NCBI RefSeq assembly: GCF_051401765.1
Contig: NW_027480495.1
Location: 2,108,001 to 2,172,000, forward strand
DNA length: 64,000 bases
From: Calliopsis andreniformis
Taxonomy: Eukaryota > Arthropoda > Insecta > Hymenoptera > Andrenidae
Reading direction: 5' to 3'
How positions within the stretch are numbered: position 1 is the first letter of the stretch; each line of letters begins with the position of its first letter. The position numbers were made by a program, and so were the translations under genes. Of this stretch, positions 26,442 through 41,584 are shown in pieces. Under the pieces are notes generated by a model. The model did no database searches, had not been told where the DNA came from, and saw only the letters and a program-made list of their open reading frames with translations.

Positions 26442-29400
26442 CTCAATACTCAATCTTCGCATCTCAATTCTCAATCCTCAATCCTCAGTCCCCAATCCTC
26501 AATCTTCAATCCTCAATCCTCAATCCTCAATCCTCAATCCTCAATCCACAATCATCAATACTCAATCTTCAATCATCAGTCCTCAATCCTCAATCCTCAA
26601 TCCTCAATCATAAGTCATGAATACTCAATCTTCATAACTCAATCCTCAATCCTCAACCCTCAATCCTCATTCTTCAAACCTCAATCCTCAACCCTCGGTC
26701 CTCATCCTCAATTCTCAATTCTCAATCCTCAATCCTCAATCTTCAATCCTCAATACTCAATCCTCAATCCTCAATGCTCAGTCATCAATCCTCAATACTC
26801 AATACTCAATCGTCAATACTCAATCGTCAATCCTCAGTCCTCAATTCTCAATCCTCAATCCTCGTTCCTCAAACCTCAATCCTCAACCCTCAGTCCTCAT
26901 CCTCAATTCTCAATTCTCAATCCTCACTCCTCAATCCTCAATCTTCAATCCTCAATCCTCACTGCCCAATCTGCAATCCTCAGTCCTCAACCCTCAACCC
27001 TCAATCCTCATTCTTCAATCCTCAGTACCCAATCCTCAATCTTCAACTCTCAATCCTCAATCCTCAATTCTCAATCCTCAATCCTCAGTCCTCAGTCCTC
27101 AAACCTCAATCCTCAACACTCAGCCATCATCCTCAATCCTCAATCCTCAATCCTCAATCCTCAATCCTCAGTCATCAATCTTCAATACTCAATACTCAAT
27201 CGTCAATACTCAATCGTCAATCCTCAGTCCTCAATTCTCAATCCTCAATCCTCGTTCCTCAAACCTCAATCCTCAACCCTCAGTCCTCATCGTCAATTCT
27301 CAATCCTCAATCCTCAAACCTCAATCCTCAATCCTCAATACTCAATCCTCAATCCTCAATACTCAACCATCAATCCTCAATTCTCAATACTCAATAGAAT
27401 ATCCTGAATTCTCAGTATTCAATACTCAAACCTCAATCATAAACCCTCAGCCCTCATCCTCCATCCTCAATCCTCAATCCTCAATCCTCAATCTTCAATC
27501 CTCAATACTCAATCTTCAATCTTCAATCTTCAATCCTCAATCCTCAATCCTCAATCCTCAATCCTCAGTCATCAATCCTCAATCTTCAATACTCAATCGT
27601 CAATCCGCAGTCCTCAATCCTCAATCCTCAATCCTCGTTCCTCAAACATCAATCCTTAACCCTCAGCCATCATCCTCAATCCTCAATCCTCGTTCCTTAA
27701 TCCTCAATACTCAATCCTCAATCCTCAATAGTCAATCTCCAATCCTAGATCCTCAATCCCCAATCCTCAATCCTTAATCCTCAATCTTCAATCCTCAATC
27801 CTCAATTCTCAATCCTCAATACTCAATCCTCAATCCTCAATCCTCAATCCCCAATCCTCAACCTTTAATCCTCAATCCTCAATCCTCAAGCCTCAATCCT
27901 CAATCCTCAATCTTCAACCCTGAATACTCAATCTTCAATCCTCAATACTCAATCTTCAATCCTCAACCCTCAATCCACAATCCACAATCCTCAATCCTCA
28001 ATCATCAACCTTCAATCCTCAATACTCAATCTTCAATCCTCAATCCTCAATCCTGAATCGTCAATCCTCATTCTTCAATCCTCAATACCCAATCTTCAAT
28101 ACTCAATCCTCAATCCTCAGTCATCAATCCTCAATCCTCAATACTCAATCGTCAATCCTCAGTCCTCAATTCTCAATCCTCAATCCTCGTTCCTCAATCC
28201 TCGATACTCAATCGTCAATCCCCAGTCCTCAATTCTCAATCCTCAATCCTCGTTCCTCTAACCTCAATCCTCAACCCTCAGTCCTCATCCTCAATTCTCA
28301 ATCCACAATCCTCAAACCTCACTCTTCAATCCCCAATACTCAACCCTCAATCCTCAATACTCAACCATCAATCCTCAACTCTCAATACTCAATAGAATAT
28401 CCTGAATTCACAGTATTCAATACTCAAACCTCAATCCTCAACACTCAGCCCTCATCCTCCATGCTCAATGCTCAATCCTCAAACCTCAATCTTAAATCCT
28501 CAATACTCAATCTTCGATTCTCAATTCTCAATCCTCAATACTCAATCCCCAATCCTCAATCTTCAATCCTCAATCGTCAATCCTCAATCCTCAATACTCA
28601 ATCCTCAATCATCAATACTCAATCTTCAATCCTCAATCCTCAATTCTCAATCCTCAATCCTCAATCCTCAATCATGAGTCATGAATACTCAATCTTCATA
28701 ACTCAATCCTCAATCCTCAATCCTCAGTCCTCAATCCTCAATCCTCAATCCTCATTCTTCAAACCCCAATCCTCAACCCTCAGTCCTCATCCTCAATTCT
28801 CAATTCTCAATCCTCAATCCTCAATCCTAAATCTTCAATCCTGAATAATCAATCTCCAATCCTAGATACTCAATCCCCAATCCTAAATCCTTAATCCTCA
28901 ATCTTCAATCCTCAATCCCCACTCCTCAATCTTCAATCCTCAATGCTCAATCCTCAATCCTCAATCCTCAATCCTCAGTCCTCAATCCTCAATCATCGAA
29001 CCTCAAACCGCAATACTCAATACTCAATCCTCAGAGCTCAATACACAACCATCAATCCTCAATTCTCAATACTCAATAGAATATCCTGAATTCTCAGTAT
29101 TCAATACTCAAACCTCAATCCTCAACCCTCAGCCCTCATCCTCCAGCCTCAATCCTCAATCCTCAAACCTCAATCTTCAATCCTCAATACTCAATCTTCG
29201 ATTCGCAATTCTCAATCCTCAATCCTCAGTCCCCAATCCTCAATCTTCAATCCTCAATCCTCAATACTCAATCCTCAATCCTCAATCCACAATCATCAAT
29301 ACTCAATCTTCAATCATCAGTCCTCAATCCTCAATCCTCAATCCTCAATCATAAGTCATGAATACTCAATCTTCATAACTCAATCCTCAATCCTCAACCA

Positions 29401-30220
29401 TCAATCCTCATTCTTCAAACCTCAATCCTCAACCCTCAGTCCTCATCCTCAATTCTCAATCCTCAATCCTCAATCCTCAATCTTCAATCCTCAATACTCA
29501 ATAATCAATCCTCAAACCTCAATCTTCAATCCTCAATACTCAATCCTCAATTCTCAATACTCAACCATCAATCCTCAATTCTCAATACTCAATAGAATAT
29601 CCTGAATTCTCAGTATTCAATACTCAAATCTCAATCCTCAACCCTCAGCCCTCATCCTCCATCCTCAATCCTCAGTCCTCAATCCTCAATCTTCAATCCT
29701 CAATACTCAATCCTCAATCCTCAGTCCTCAATCCTCAATCCTCAATCCTCAGTCATCAATCCTCAATACTCAATACTCAATCGTCAATACTCAATCGTCA
29801 ATCCTCAGTCCTCAATTCTCAATCCTCAATCCTCGTTCCTCAAACCTCAATCCTCAACCCTCAGTCCTCATCCTCAATTCTCAATCCTCAATCCTCAAAC
29901 CTCAATCTTCAATCTTCAATACTCAATCCTCAATCCTCAATACTCAACCATCAATCCTCAATTCTCAATACTCAATCGAATATCCTGAATTCTCAGTATT
30001 CAATACTCAAACCTCAATCCTCAACCCTCAGCCCTCATCCTCCATCCTCAATCCTGAATTCTCAATCCTCAATCTTCAATCCTCAATACTCAATCATCAA
30101 TCTTCAATCCTCAATCCTCAATCCTCAATACTCAATCCTCAATCCTCAGTCATCAATCCTCAATCTTCAGTACTCAATCGTCAATCCGCAGTCCTCAATC
30201 CTCAATCCTCAATCCTCGTT
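26442..30220 (+). repeat. 3.8-kb HOR block, copy 2 of 3
   Basis: Partner of 10090-13868 with only scattered substitutions, for example GAATTCACAG in place of GAATTCTCAG at the 28395 dyad. It diverges after the TCGTTCC heptamer near 30220, where this copy continues with TCAAACATC and the other with TCAATCCTAGATAC. Confidence 0.85.
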
Positions 30221-32169
30221 CCTCAAACATCAATCCTCATCCCTCAGCCATCATCCTCAATCCTCAATCCTCGTTCCTCAATGGTCAATCTCCAATCCTA
30301 GATCCTCAATCCCCAATCCTCAATCCTTAATCCTCAATCTTCAATCCTCAATCTTTAATTCTCAATCCTCAATACTCAATCCTCAATCCTCAATCCTCAA
30401 TCCCCAATCCTCAATCTTCAATCCTCAATCCGCAATCCTCAAGTCTCAATCCTCAATCCTCAATCTTCAATCCTGAATACTCAATCTTCAATCCTCAATA
30501 CTCAATCTTCAATCCTCAACACTCAATCCACAATCCACAACCCTCAATCCTCAATCATCAACCTTCAATCCTCAATACTCAATCTTCAATCCTCAATACA
30601 CAATCCTCAATACTCAATCCTCAATCCTCAGTCATCAATCCTCAATCCTCAATACTCAATCGTCAATCCTCAGTCCTCAATTCTCAATCCTCAATCCTCG
30701 TTCCTCAATCCTAGATACTCAATCGTCAATCCCCAGTCCTCAATTCTCAATCCTCAATCCTCGTTCCTCAAACCTCAATCCTCAACGCTCAGTCCTCATC
30801 CTCAATTCTCAATCCTCAATCCTCAAACCTCACTCTTCAATCCTCAATACTCAACCCTCAGTCCTCAATACTCAACCATCAATCCTCAACTCTCAATACT
30901 CAATAGAATATCCTGAATTCTCAGTATTCAATACTCAAACCTCAGTCCTCAACCCTCAGCCCTCATCCTCAATGCTCAATCCTCAATCCTCAAACCTCAA
31001 TCTTCAATCCTCAATACTCAATCTTCGATTCTCAATTCTCAATCCTGAATCCTCAATCCCCAATCCTCAATCTTCAATCCTCAATCCTCAATCCTCAATC
31101 CTCAATCCTCAATCCTCAATCATCAATACTCAATCTTCAATCCTCAATCCTGAATCCTCAATCCTCAATCCTCAATCCTCAATCATCAGTCATGAATACT
31201 CAATCTTCATAACTCAATCTTCAATCCTCAATCCTCAATCCTCAATCCTCAATCCTCAATCCTCAATCCTCATTCTTCAAACCTCAATCCTCAACCCTCT
31301 GTCCTCATCCTCAATTCTCAATTCTCAATCCTCAATCCTCAATCCTCAATCTTCAATCGTGAATAATCAACCTCCAATCCTAGATCCTCAATCCCCAATC
31401 CTCAATCCTTCATCCTCAATCTTCAAACCTCAATACACAGTCCTCAATCCTCAATACTCAATACTCAATCCTCAATCATCAATTCTCATTCTTCAATCCT
31501 CAATCCTCAATCCTCAATCCTCAATCCTCAATCATCAGTCATGGATACTCAATCCTCATAACTCAATCCTCAATACTCAATCCTCAATACTCAATCCTCA
31601 ATACTCAATCCTCAATCCTCATTCTTCAAACCTCAATCCTCAACCCTCAGTCCTCATCCTCAATTCTCAATTCTCAATCCTCAATCCTCAATCCTCAATC
31701 TTCAATCCTGAATAATCAATCTCCAATCCTAGATACTCAATCCCCAATCCCTAATACTTAATCCTCAATCTTCAATCCTCAATCCCCAGTCCTCAATCTT
31801 CAATCCTCAATGCTCAATCCTCAATCCTCAATCCTCAATCCTCAGTCCTCAATCCTCAATCATCGAACCTCAAACCTCAATACTCAATACGCAATCCTCA
31901 GTCCTCAATACGCAACCAACAATCCTCAATTCTCAATACTCAATAGAATATCCTGAATTCTCAGTATTCAATACTCAAACCTCAATCCTCAACCCTCAGC
32001 CCTCATCCTCCATGCTCAATCCTCAATCCTCAAACCTCAATCTTCAATCCTCAATACTCAATCTTCGATTCTCAATTCTCAATCCTCAATCCTCAATCCC
32101 CAATCCTCAGTCTTCAATCCTCATTCCTCAATCCTCAATCCTCAATCCTCAATCCTCAATCATCAATAC

Positions 32170-33805
32170 TCAATCGTCAATGCTCAATCCTCAATCCTCA
32201 ATCCTCAATCCTCAATCCTCATTCTTCAAACCTCAATCCTCAACCCTCAGTCCTCATCCTCAATTCTCAATTCTCAATCCTCAATCCTCAATCCTCAATC
32301 TTCAATCCTCAATCCTCACTACCCAATCTGCAATCCTCAGACCTCAACCCTCAACCCTCAATCCTCATTCTTCAATCCTCAATACCCAATCCTCAATCTT
32401 CAACCCTCAATCCTCAATCCTCAATTCTCAATCCTCAATCCTCAGTCCTCAGTCCTCAAACCTCAATCCTCAATCCTCAAACCTCAATCCTCAATCCTCA
32501 ATACTCAATCCTCAATCCTCAATACTCTACCATCAATCCTCAATTCTCAATACTCAATAGAATATCCTGAATTCTCAGTATTCAATGCTCAAACCTCAAT
32601 CCTCAACCCTCAGCCCTCATCCTCCATCCTCAGTCCTCAATCCTCAAACCTCAATCTTCAATCCTCAATACTCAATCTTCGATTCTCAATCCTCAATACT
32701 CAATCCTCAATCCCCAATCCTCAATCTTCAATCCTCAATCCTCAATCCTCAATCCCAATCCTCAATCCTCAATCCTCAACCCTCAATCATCAATTCTCAT
32801 TCTTCAATCCTCAATCCTCAATCCTCAATCCTCAATCCTCAATCCTCAATCATTAGTCACGGATACTCAATCTTCATAACTCAATCCTCAATACTCAATC
32901 CTCAATCCTCAATCCTCAATATTCAATCCTCAATCCTCATTCTTCAAACCTCAATCCTCAACCCTCAGTCCTTATCCTCAATTCTCAATTCTCATTCCTC
33001 AATCCTCAATCCTCAATCTTCAATCCTGAATAATCAATCTCCAATCCTAGATACTCAATCCCCAATTCTCAGTCCTTAATCCTCAATCTTCAATCCTCAA
33101 TCCCCAGTCCTCAATCTTCAATCCTCAATGCTCAATCCTCAATCCTCAATCCTCAATCCTCAGTCCCCTAATCCTCAATCATCGAACCTCAAACCTCAAT
33201 ACTCAATACTCAATCCTCAGTCCTCAATACGCAACCAACAATCCTCAATTCTCAATACTCAATAGAATATCCTGAATTCTCAGTATTCAATACTCAAACC
33301 TCAATCCTCAACCCTCAGCCCTCATCCTCCATCCTCAATCCTCGTTCCTCAATCCTCAATACACAATCCTCAATCCTCAATAGTCAATCTCCAATCCTAG
33401 ATCCTCAATCACCAATCCTCAATCCTTAATCCTCAATCTTCAATCCTCAATCCTCAATTCTCAATCCTCAATACTCAATCTTCGATTCTCAATTCTCAAT
33501 CCTCAATCCTCAATCCCCAATCCTCAATCCTCAGTCATCAATCCTCAATCTTCAACACTCAATCGTCAATCCGCAGTCCTCAATCCTCAATCCTGAATCC
33601 TCGTTCCTCAAACATCAATCCTCAACCCTCAGCCATCATCCTCAATCCTCAATACTCGTTCCTCAATCCTCAATACTCAATCCTCAATCATCAATAGTCA
33701 ATCTCCAATCCTAGATCCTCAATCCCCAATCCTCAATCCTTCATCCTCAATCTTCAATCCTCAATCCTCAATTCTCAATCCTCAATACTCAACCCTCAAT
33801 CCTCA
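32170..33805 (+). repeat. Segmental copy, offset 13,509 bp (copy 2)
   Basis: Partner of 18661-20296. It carries the decayed landmark CACGGATAC at 32859, where copy 1 has CACGGGTAC. One unit near 32754 has lost a base (TCAATCC followed by CAATCC) and one near 33168 has gained one, so a stretch of about 415 bp is out of register with its partner by one base. Confidence 0.8.
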
Positions 33806-36480
33806 TTCTTCAAACCTCAATCCTCAACCCTCAGTCCTCATCCTCAATTCTCAATTCTCAATCCTCAAGCCTCAATCATCAATCTTCAATCCTCAATCCT
33901 CACTACCCAATCTGCAATCCTCAGTCCTCAACCCTCAACCCTCAATCCTCATTCTTCAATCCTCAATACCCAATCCTCAATCTTCAACCCTCAATCCTCA
34001 ATCCTCAATTCTCAATCCTCAATCCTCAGTCCTCAGTCCTCAAACCTCAATCCTCAACACACAGCCATCATCCTCAATCCTCAATCCTCAATCCTCAATC
34101 CTCAATCCTCAGTCATCAATCTTCAATACTCAATACTCAGTCGTCAATACTCAATCGTCAATCCTCAGTCCTCAATTCTCAATCCTCAATCCTCGTTCCT
34201 CTAACCTCAATCCTCAACCCTCAGTCCTCATCCTCAATTCTCAATCCTCAATCCTCAAACCTCAATCTTCAATCTTCAATACTCAATCCTCAATCCTCAA
34301 TACTCAACCATCAATCCTCAATTCTCAATACTCAATCGAATATCCTGAATTCTCACTATTCAATACTCAAACCTCAATCCTCAACCCTCAGCCCTCATCC
34401 TACATCCTCAATCCTGATTCCTCAATCCTCAATCTTCAATCCTCAATACTCAATCATCAATCTTCAATCCTCAATCCTGAATCCTCAATACTCAATCCTC
34501 AATCGTCAGTCATCAACCCTCAATCTTCAGTACTCAATCGTCAATCCGCAGTCCTCAATCCTCAATCCTCAATCCTCGTTCCTCAAACATCAATCCTCAT
34601 CCCTCAGACATCATCCTCAATCCTCAATCCTCGTTCCTCAATCCTCAAACCTCAATCCTCAATCCTCAATGGTCAATCTCCAATCCTAGATCCTCAATCG
34701 CCAATCCTCAATCCTTAATCCTCAATTTTCAATCCTCAATCCTCAATTCTCAATCCTCAATCCTCAATCTTCAATCCTCAATCCTCAATCCTCAAGCCTC
34801 AATCTTCATTCCTCAATCCTCAATCCTGAATCGTCAATCCTCATTCTTCAATCCACAATACCCAATCCTCAATTCTCAATCCTCTATCCTCAGTCATCAA
34901 TCCTCAATACTCAATACTCAATCGTCAATCCTCAGTCCTCAATTCTCAATCCTCAATCCTCGTTCCTCAAACCTCAATCCTCAACCCTCAGTCGTCATCC
35001 TCAATTCTCAATCCTCAATCCTCAATCCTCAATCTTCAATCCTCAATACTCAATCCTCAATCCTCAATACTCGACCATCAACCCTCAATTCACAATACTC
35101 AAAAGAATATCCTGAATTCTCAGTATTCAATACTCAAACCTCAATCCTCAACCCTCAGCCCTCATCCTCCATCCTCAATCCTCAACCCTCAGCCTTCATC
35201 CTCCATCCTCAATCCTCAATCCTCAATCCTCAATCATCAATTCTCAATCTTCAATCCTCAATCCTCAATCCTCAATCCTCAATCCTCAATCATCAGTCAT
35301 GAATACTCAACCTTCATACCTCAATCCTCAATCCTCAATCCTCAATACTCAATCCTCAATCCTCAACCCTCAATCCTCATTCTTCAAACCTCAATCCTCA
35401 ACCCTCAGTCCTCATCCTCAATTCTCAATTCTCAATACTCAATCCTCAATCCTCAATCTTCAATCCTGAATAATCAATCTCCAATCCTAGATCCTCAATC
35501 CCCAATCCTCAATCCTTAATCCTCAATCTTCAAACCTCAATCCCCAGTCCTCAATCTTCAATCCTCAATGCTCAATCCTCAATCGACAATCCTCAATCCT
35601 CAGTCCTCAATCCTCAATCATCAAACCTCAAACCTCAATCCTCAACCGTCAGTCCTCGTCCTCAATCCTCAACCCTCAATCCTCAGTCCTCAACCTCAAA
35701 TCTCAATCCTCAATCCTCAAACCTCACTCTTCAATCCTCAATCCCCAATCCTCAATCTTCAATCCTCAATCCTCAATCCTCAAGTCTCAATCCTCAATCC
35801 TCAATCTTCAATCCTGAATACTCAATCTTCAATCCCCAATACTCAATCTTCAATCCTCAACCCTCAATCCACAATCCACAATCCTCAATCCTCAATCATC
35901 AACCTTCAATCCTCAATACTCAATCTTCAATCCTCAATACCCAATCCTCAATACTCAATCCTCAATCCTCAGTCATCAATCCTCAATCCTCAATACTCAA
36001 TCGTCAATCCTCAGTCCTCAATTCTCAATCCTCAATCCTCGTTCCTCAATCCTAGATACTCAATCGTCAATCCCCGGTCCTCAATTCTCAATCCTCAATC
36101 CTCGTTCCTCAAACCTCAATCCTCAACGCTCAGTCCTCATCCTCATTTCTCAATCCTCCATCCTCAAACCTCACTCTTCAATCCTCAATACTCAACCCTC
36201 AGTCCTCAATACGCAACCATCAATCCTCAACTCTCAATACTCAATAGAATATCCTGAATTCTCAGTATTCAATACTCAAACCTCAGTCCTCAACCCTCAG
36301 CCCTCATCCTCCATGCTCAATCCTCAATCCTCAAACCTCAATCTTCAATCCTCAATACTCAATCTTCGATTCTCAATTCTCAATCCTCAATCCTCAATCC
36401 CCAATCCTCAATCCTCAATCCTCATTCTTCAAACCTCAATCCTCAACCCTCTGTCCTCATCCTCAATTCTCAATTCTCAA

Positions 36481-39400
36481 TCCTCAATCCTCAATCCTCA
36501 ATCCTCAATCCTCAATCCTCAATCCTCAATCATCAGTCATGAATACTCAATCTTCATAACTCAATCTTCAATCCTCAATCCTCAATCCTCAATCCTCAAC
36601 CCTCAATCCTCAATCCTCATTCTTCAAACCTCAATCCTCAACCCTCTGTCCTCATCCTCAATTCTCAATTCTCAATCCTCAATCCTCAATCCTCAATCTT
36701 CAATCGTGAATAATCAATCTCCAATCCTAGATCCTCAATCCCCAATCCTCAATCCTTAATCCTCAATCTTCAAACCTCAATACACAGCCCTCAATCCTCA
36801 ATACTCAATACTCAATCGTCAATCTTCAATCCTCAATACTCAATTCTCAATCCTCAATCCTCAGTCCTCAAACCTCATTCCTCAACACTCAGCCATCATC
36901 CTCAATCCTCAATCCTCAATCCTCAATCCTCAATCCTCAGTCCTCGATTCTCAATCCTCAATCCTCGTTCCTCAAACCTCAATCCTCAACCCTCAGTCCT
37001 CATCCTCAATTCTCAATCCTCAATCCTCAAACCTCAATCTTCAATCCTCAATACTCAATACTCAATCCTCAATCCTCAAAACGCAACCATCAATACTCAA
37101 TTCTCAATACTCAATAGAATATTCTGAATTCTCAGTATTCAATACTCAAACCTCAATCCTCGACCCTCAGCCCTCATCCTCCATCCTCAATCCTCAATCC
37201 TCAAACCTCAATCTTCAATCCCCAATACTCAAACTTCGATTCTCAATTCTCAATCCTCAATCCTCAATCCCCAATCCTCAATCTTCAACTCTCAATACTC
37301 AATACTCAATCCTCAATCCTTAATACGCAACCATCAATCCTCAATTCTCAATACTCAATAGAATATCCTGAATTCTCAGTATTCAATACTCAAACCTCAA
37401 TCCTCAACCCTCAGCCCTCATCCTCCATCCTCAATCCTCAATCCTCAAACCTCTATCTTCAATCCTCAATACTCAATCTTCGATTCTCAATTCTCAATGC
37501 TCAATCCTCAATCCCCAATCCTCAATCATCAATCCTCAATCCTCAATCCTCAATCCTCAATCCTCAATCCTCAATCCTCAATCATCAATTCTCAATCTTC
37601 AATCCTCAATCGTCAATCCTCAATCCTCAATCCTCAATCATCAGTCATGAATACTCAATCTTCATAACTCAATCCTCAATACTCAATCCTCAATCCTCAA
37701 TCCTCAATCCTCAATCCTCATTCTTCAAACCTCAATCCTCAACCCTTAGTCCTCATCCCTAATTCTCAATTCTCAATCCTCAATCCTCAATCCTCAATCT
37801 TCAATCCTGAATAATCAATCTCCAATCCTAGATACTCAATCCCCAATCCTCAATCCTTAATCCTCAATCTTCAATCCTCAATCCCCAGTCCTCAATCTTC
37901 AATCCTCAATGCTCAATCCTCAATACTCATCCCTCAATCCTCAGTCCTCAATCCTCAATCATCGAACCTCAAACCTCAATACTGAATACTCAATCCTCAG
38001 TCCTCAATACGCAACCATCAATCCTCAGTTCTCAATACTCAATAGAATATCCTGAATTCTCAGTATTCAATACTCAAACATCAATCCTCAACCCTCAGCC
38101 CTCATCCTCCATCCTCAATCCTGAATCCTCAAACCTCAATCTTCAATCCTCAATACTCAATCTTCGATTCTCAATTGTCAGTCCTCAATTCTCAATCCTT
38201 AATCCTCGTTCCTCAAACCTCAATCCTCAACCCTCAGTCCTCATCCTCAATTCTCAATCCTCAATCCTCAAACCTCAATCTTCAACCCTCAATACTCAAT
38301 ACTCATGCCTCAATCCTCAATACGCAGCCATCAATCCTCAATTCTCAATACTCAATAGAATATCCTGAATTCTCAGTATTCAATACTCAAACCTCAATCC
38401 TCAACCCTCAGCCCTCATCCTCCATCCTCAATCCTCAATCCTCAAACCTCAATCTTCAATCCTGAATACTCAATCTTCGATTCTCAATTCTCAATCCTCA
38501 ATCCTCAATCCCCATTCCTCAATCTTCAATCGTGAATAATCAATCTCCAATCCTAGATACTCAATCCCCAATCCTCAGTCCTTAATCCTCAATCTTCAAT
38601 CCTCAATCCCCAGTCCTCAATCTTCAATCCTCAATGCTCAATCCTCAATCCTCAATCCTCAATACTCAGTACTCAATCCTCAATCATCGAACCTCAAACC
38701 TCAATACTCAATACTCAATCCTCAGTCCTCAATACGCAACCAACAATACTCAATTCTCAATACTCAATAGAATATCCTGAATTCTCAGTATTCAATACTC
38801 AAACCTCAATCCTCAACCCTCAGCCCTCATCCTCCATGCTCAATCCTCAATCCTCAAAACTCAATCTTCAATCCTCAATACTCAATCTTCGATTCTCAAT
38901 TCTCAATCCTCAATCCTCAATCCCCAATCCTCAATCTTCAATCCTCAATCCTCAATCCTCAATCCTCAATCCTCAATCCTCAATCATCAATACTCAATCT
39001 TCAATCATCAATCCTCAATCCTCAATCCTCAATCCTCAATCCTCAATCATCAGTCATGAATACTCAATCTTCATAACTCAATCCTCAATGCTCAATCCTC
39101 AATCCTCAATCCTCAATCCTCAATCTTCAATACTCAATCGTCAATCCGCAGCCCTCAATCCTCAATCCTCAATCCACGTTCCTCAAACCTCAATCCTCAA
39201 CCCTCAGCCCTCATCCTCCATCCTCAATCCTCAATCCTCAAACCTCAATCTTCAATCCTCAATACTCAATCTTCGATTCTCAATTCTCAATCCTCAATCC
39301 TCAATCCCCAATCCTCAATCTTCAACCCTCAATACTCAATACTCAATCCTCAATCCTCAATACGCAACCATCAATCCTCAATTCTCAATACTCAACAGAA

Positions 39401-40195
39401 TATCCTGAATTCTCAGTATTCAATGCTCAAGCCTCAATCCTCAACCCTCAGCCCTCATCCTCCATGCTCAATCCTCAATCCTCAAAACTCAATCTTCAAT
39501 CCTCAATACTCAATCTTCGATTCTCAATTCTCAATCCTCAATCCTCAATCCCCAATCCTCAATCTTCAATCCTCAATCCTCAATCCTCAATCCTCAATCC
39601 TCAATCCTCAATCATCAATACTCAATCTTCAATCCTCAGTCCTCAATCCTCAATCCTCAATCCTCAATCCTCAATCATCAGTCATGAATACTCAATCTTC
39701 ATAACTCAATCCTCAATGCTCAATCCTCAATCCTCAATCCTCAATCCTCAATCTTCAATACTCAATCGTCAATCCGCAGTCCTCAATCCTCAATCCTCAA
39801 TCCACGTTCCTCAAACCTCAATCCTCAACCCTCAGCCCTCATCCTCCATCCTCAATCCTCAATCCTCAAACCTCAATCTTCAATCCTCAATACTCAATCT
39901 TCGATTCTCAATTCTCAATCCTCAATCCTCAATCCCCAATCCTCAATCTTCAACCCTCAATACTCAATACTCAATCCTCAATCCTCAATACGCAACCATC
40001 AATCCTCAATTCTCAATACTCAACAGAATATCCTGAATTCTCAGTATTCAATGCTCAAACCTCAATCCTCAAACCTCACCCCTCACCCTCCATCCTCAAT
40101 CCTCAAGCCTCAAACCTCAATCTTCAATCCTCAATACTCAATCTTCGCATCTCAATTCTCAATCCTCAATCCTCAATCCCCAATCCTCAATCTTC
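36481..40195 (+). repeat. 5,104-bp-offset HOR block (copy 1)
   Basis: Matches about 41585-45300. Dyads at 37117/42221, 37361/42465, 38045/43149, 38358/43462, 38770/43874, 39398/44502 and 40026/45130, and second landmarks at 36539/41643, 37647/42751, 39056/44160 and 39684/44788, all keep the offset exactly. Rare variants are shared, including CAAAACGCAACC and GTCAGTCC after CAATT. It contains a 628-bp tandem pair. Confidence 0.88.
38770..40025 (+). repeat. 628-bp HOR unit in tandem (two copies)
   Basis: Measured dyad to dyad: 38770 to 39398 to 40026, both steps 628 bp. Each unit holds one second landmark (39056, 39684), the ATCCACGTTCC string and two 6-mers, and 628 = 7 x 90 - 2. The pair is copied whole within the 5,104-bp duplication. 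Confidence 0.85.
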
Positions 40196-41584
40196 AATCC
40201 TCAATCGTCAATCCTCAATCCTCAATCCTCAATCCTCAATCATCAATACTCAACCTTCAATCCTCAATCCTCAATCCTCAATCCTGAATCCTCAATCCTC
40301 AATCATGAGTCATGAATACTCAATCTTCATAACTCAATCCTCAATCCTCAATCCTCAATCCTCAATCCTCAATCCTCAATCCTCATTCTTCAAACCTCAA
40401 TCCTCAATACTCAGTCCTCATCCTCAATTCTCAATTCTCAATCCTCAATCCTCAATCCTCAATCTTCAATCCTCAATCCTCAATCCTCAAGCCTCAATCT
40501 TCATTCCTCAATCCTCAATCCTGAATCGTCAATCCTCATTCTTCAATCCACAATACCCAATCCTCAATCCTCAATCCTCTATCCTCAGTCATCAATCCTC
40601 AATACTCAATACTCAATCGTCAATCCTCAGTCCTCAATTCTCAATCCTCAATCCTCGTTCCTCAAACCTCAATCCTCAACCCTCAGTCGTCATCCTCAAT
40701 TCTCAATCCTCAATCCTCAATCCTCAATCTTCAATCCTCAATACTCAATCCTCAATCCTCAATACTCGACCATCAACCCTCAATTCACAATACTCAAAAG
40801 AATATCCTGAATTCTCAGTATTCAATACTCAAACCTCAATCCTCAACCCTCAGCCCTCATCCTCCATCCTCAATCCTCAACCCTCAGCCTTCATCCTCCA
40901 TCCTCAATCCTCAATCCTCAATCCTCAATCATCAATTCTCAATCTTCAATCCTCAATCCTCATTCTTCAAACCTCAATCCTCAACCCTCAGTCCTCATCC
41001 TCAATTCTCAATTCTCAATACTCAATCCTCAATCCTCAATCTTCAATCCTGAATAATCAATCTCCAATCCTAGATCCTCAATCCCCAATCCTCAATCCTT
41101 AATCCTCAATCTTCAAACCTCAATCCCCAGTCCTCAATCTTCAATCCTCAATGCTCAATACTCAATCGTCAATCCTCAGTCCTCAATTCTCAATCCTCAA
41201 TCCTCGTTCCTCAATCCTAGATACTCAATCGTCAATCCCCGGTCCTCAATTCTCAATCCTCAATCCTCGTTCCTCAAACCTCAATCCTCAACGCTCAGTC
41301 CTCATCCTCAATTCTCAATCCTCCATCCTCAATCCTCAATCCTCAGTCCTCGATTCTCAATCCTCAATCCTCGTTCCTCAATCCTAGATACTCAATCGTC
41401 AATCCCCGGTCCTCAATTCTCAATCCTCAATCCTCAATCCTCAAACCTCAATCTTCAATCCTCAATTCTCAATCTTCGATTCTCAATTCTCAATCCTCAA
41501 TCCTCAATCCCCAATCCTCAATCTTCAATCCTCAATCCTCAATCCTCAATCCTCAATCCTCAATCCTCAATCATCAATACTCAA

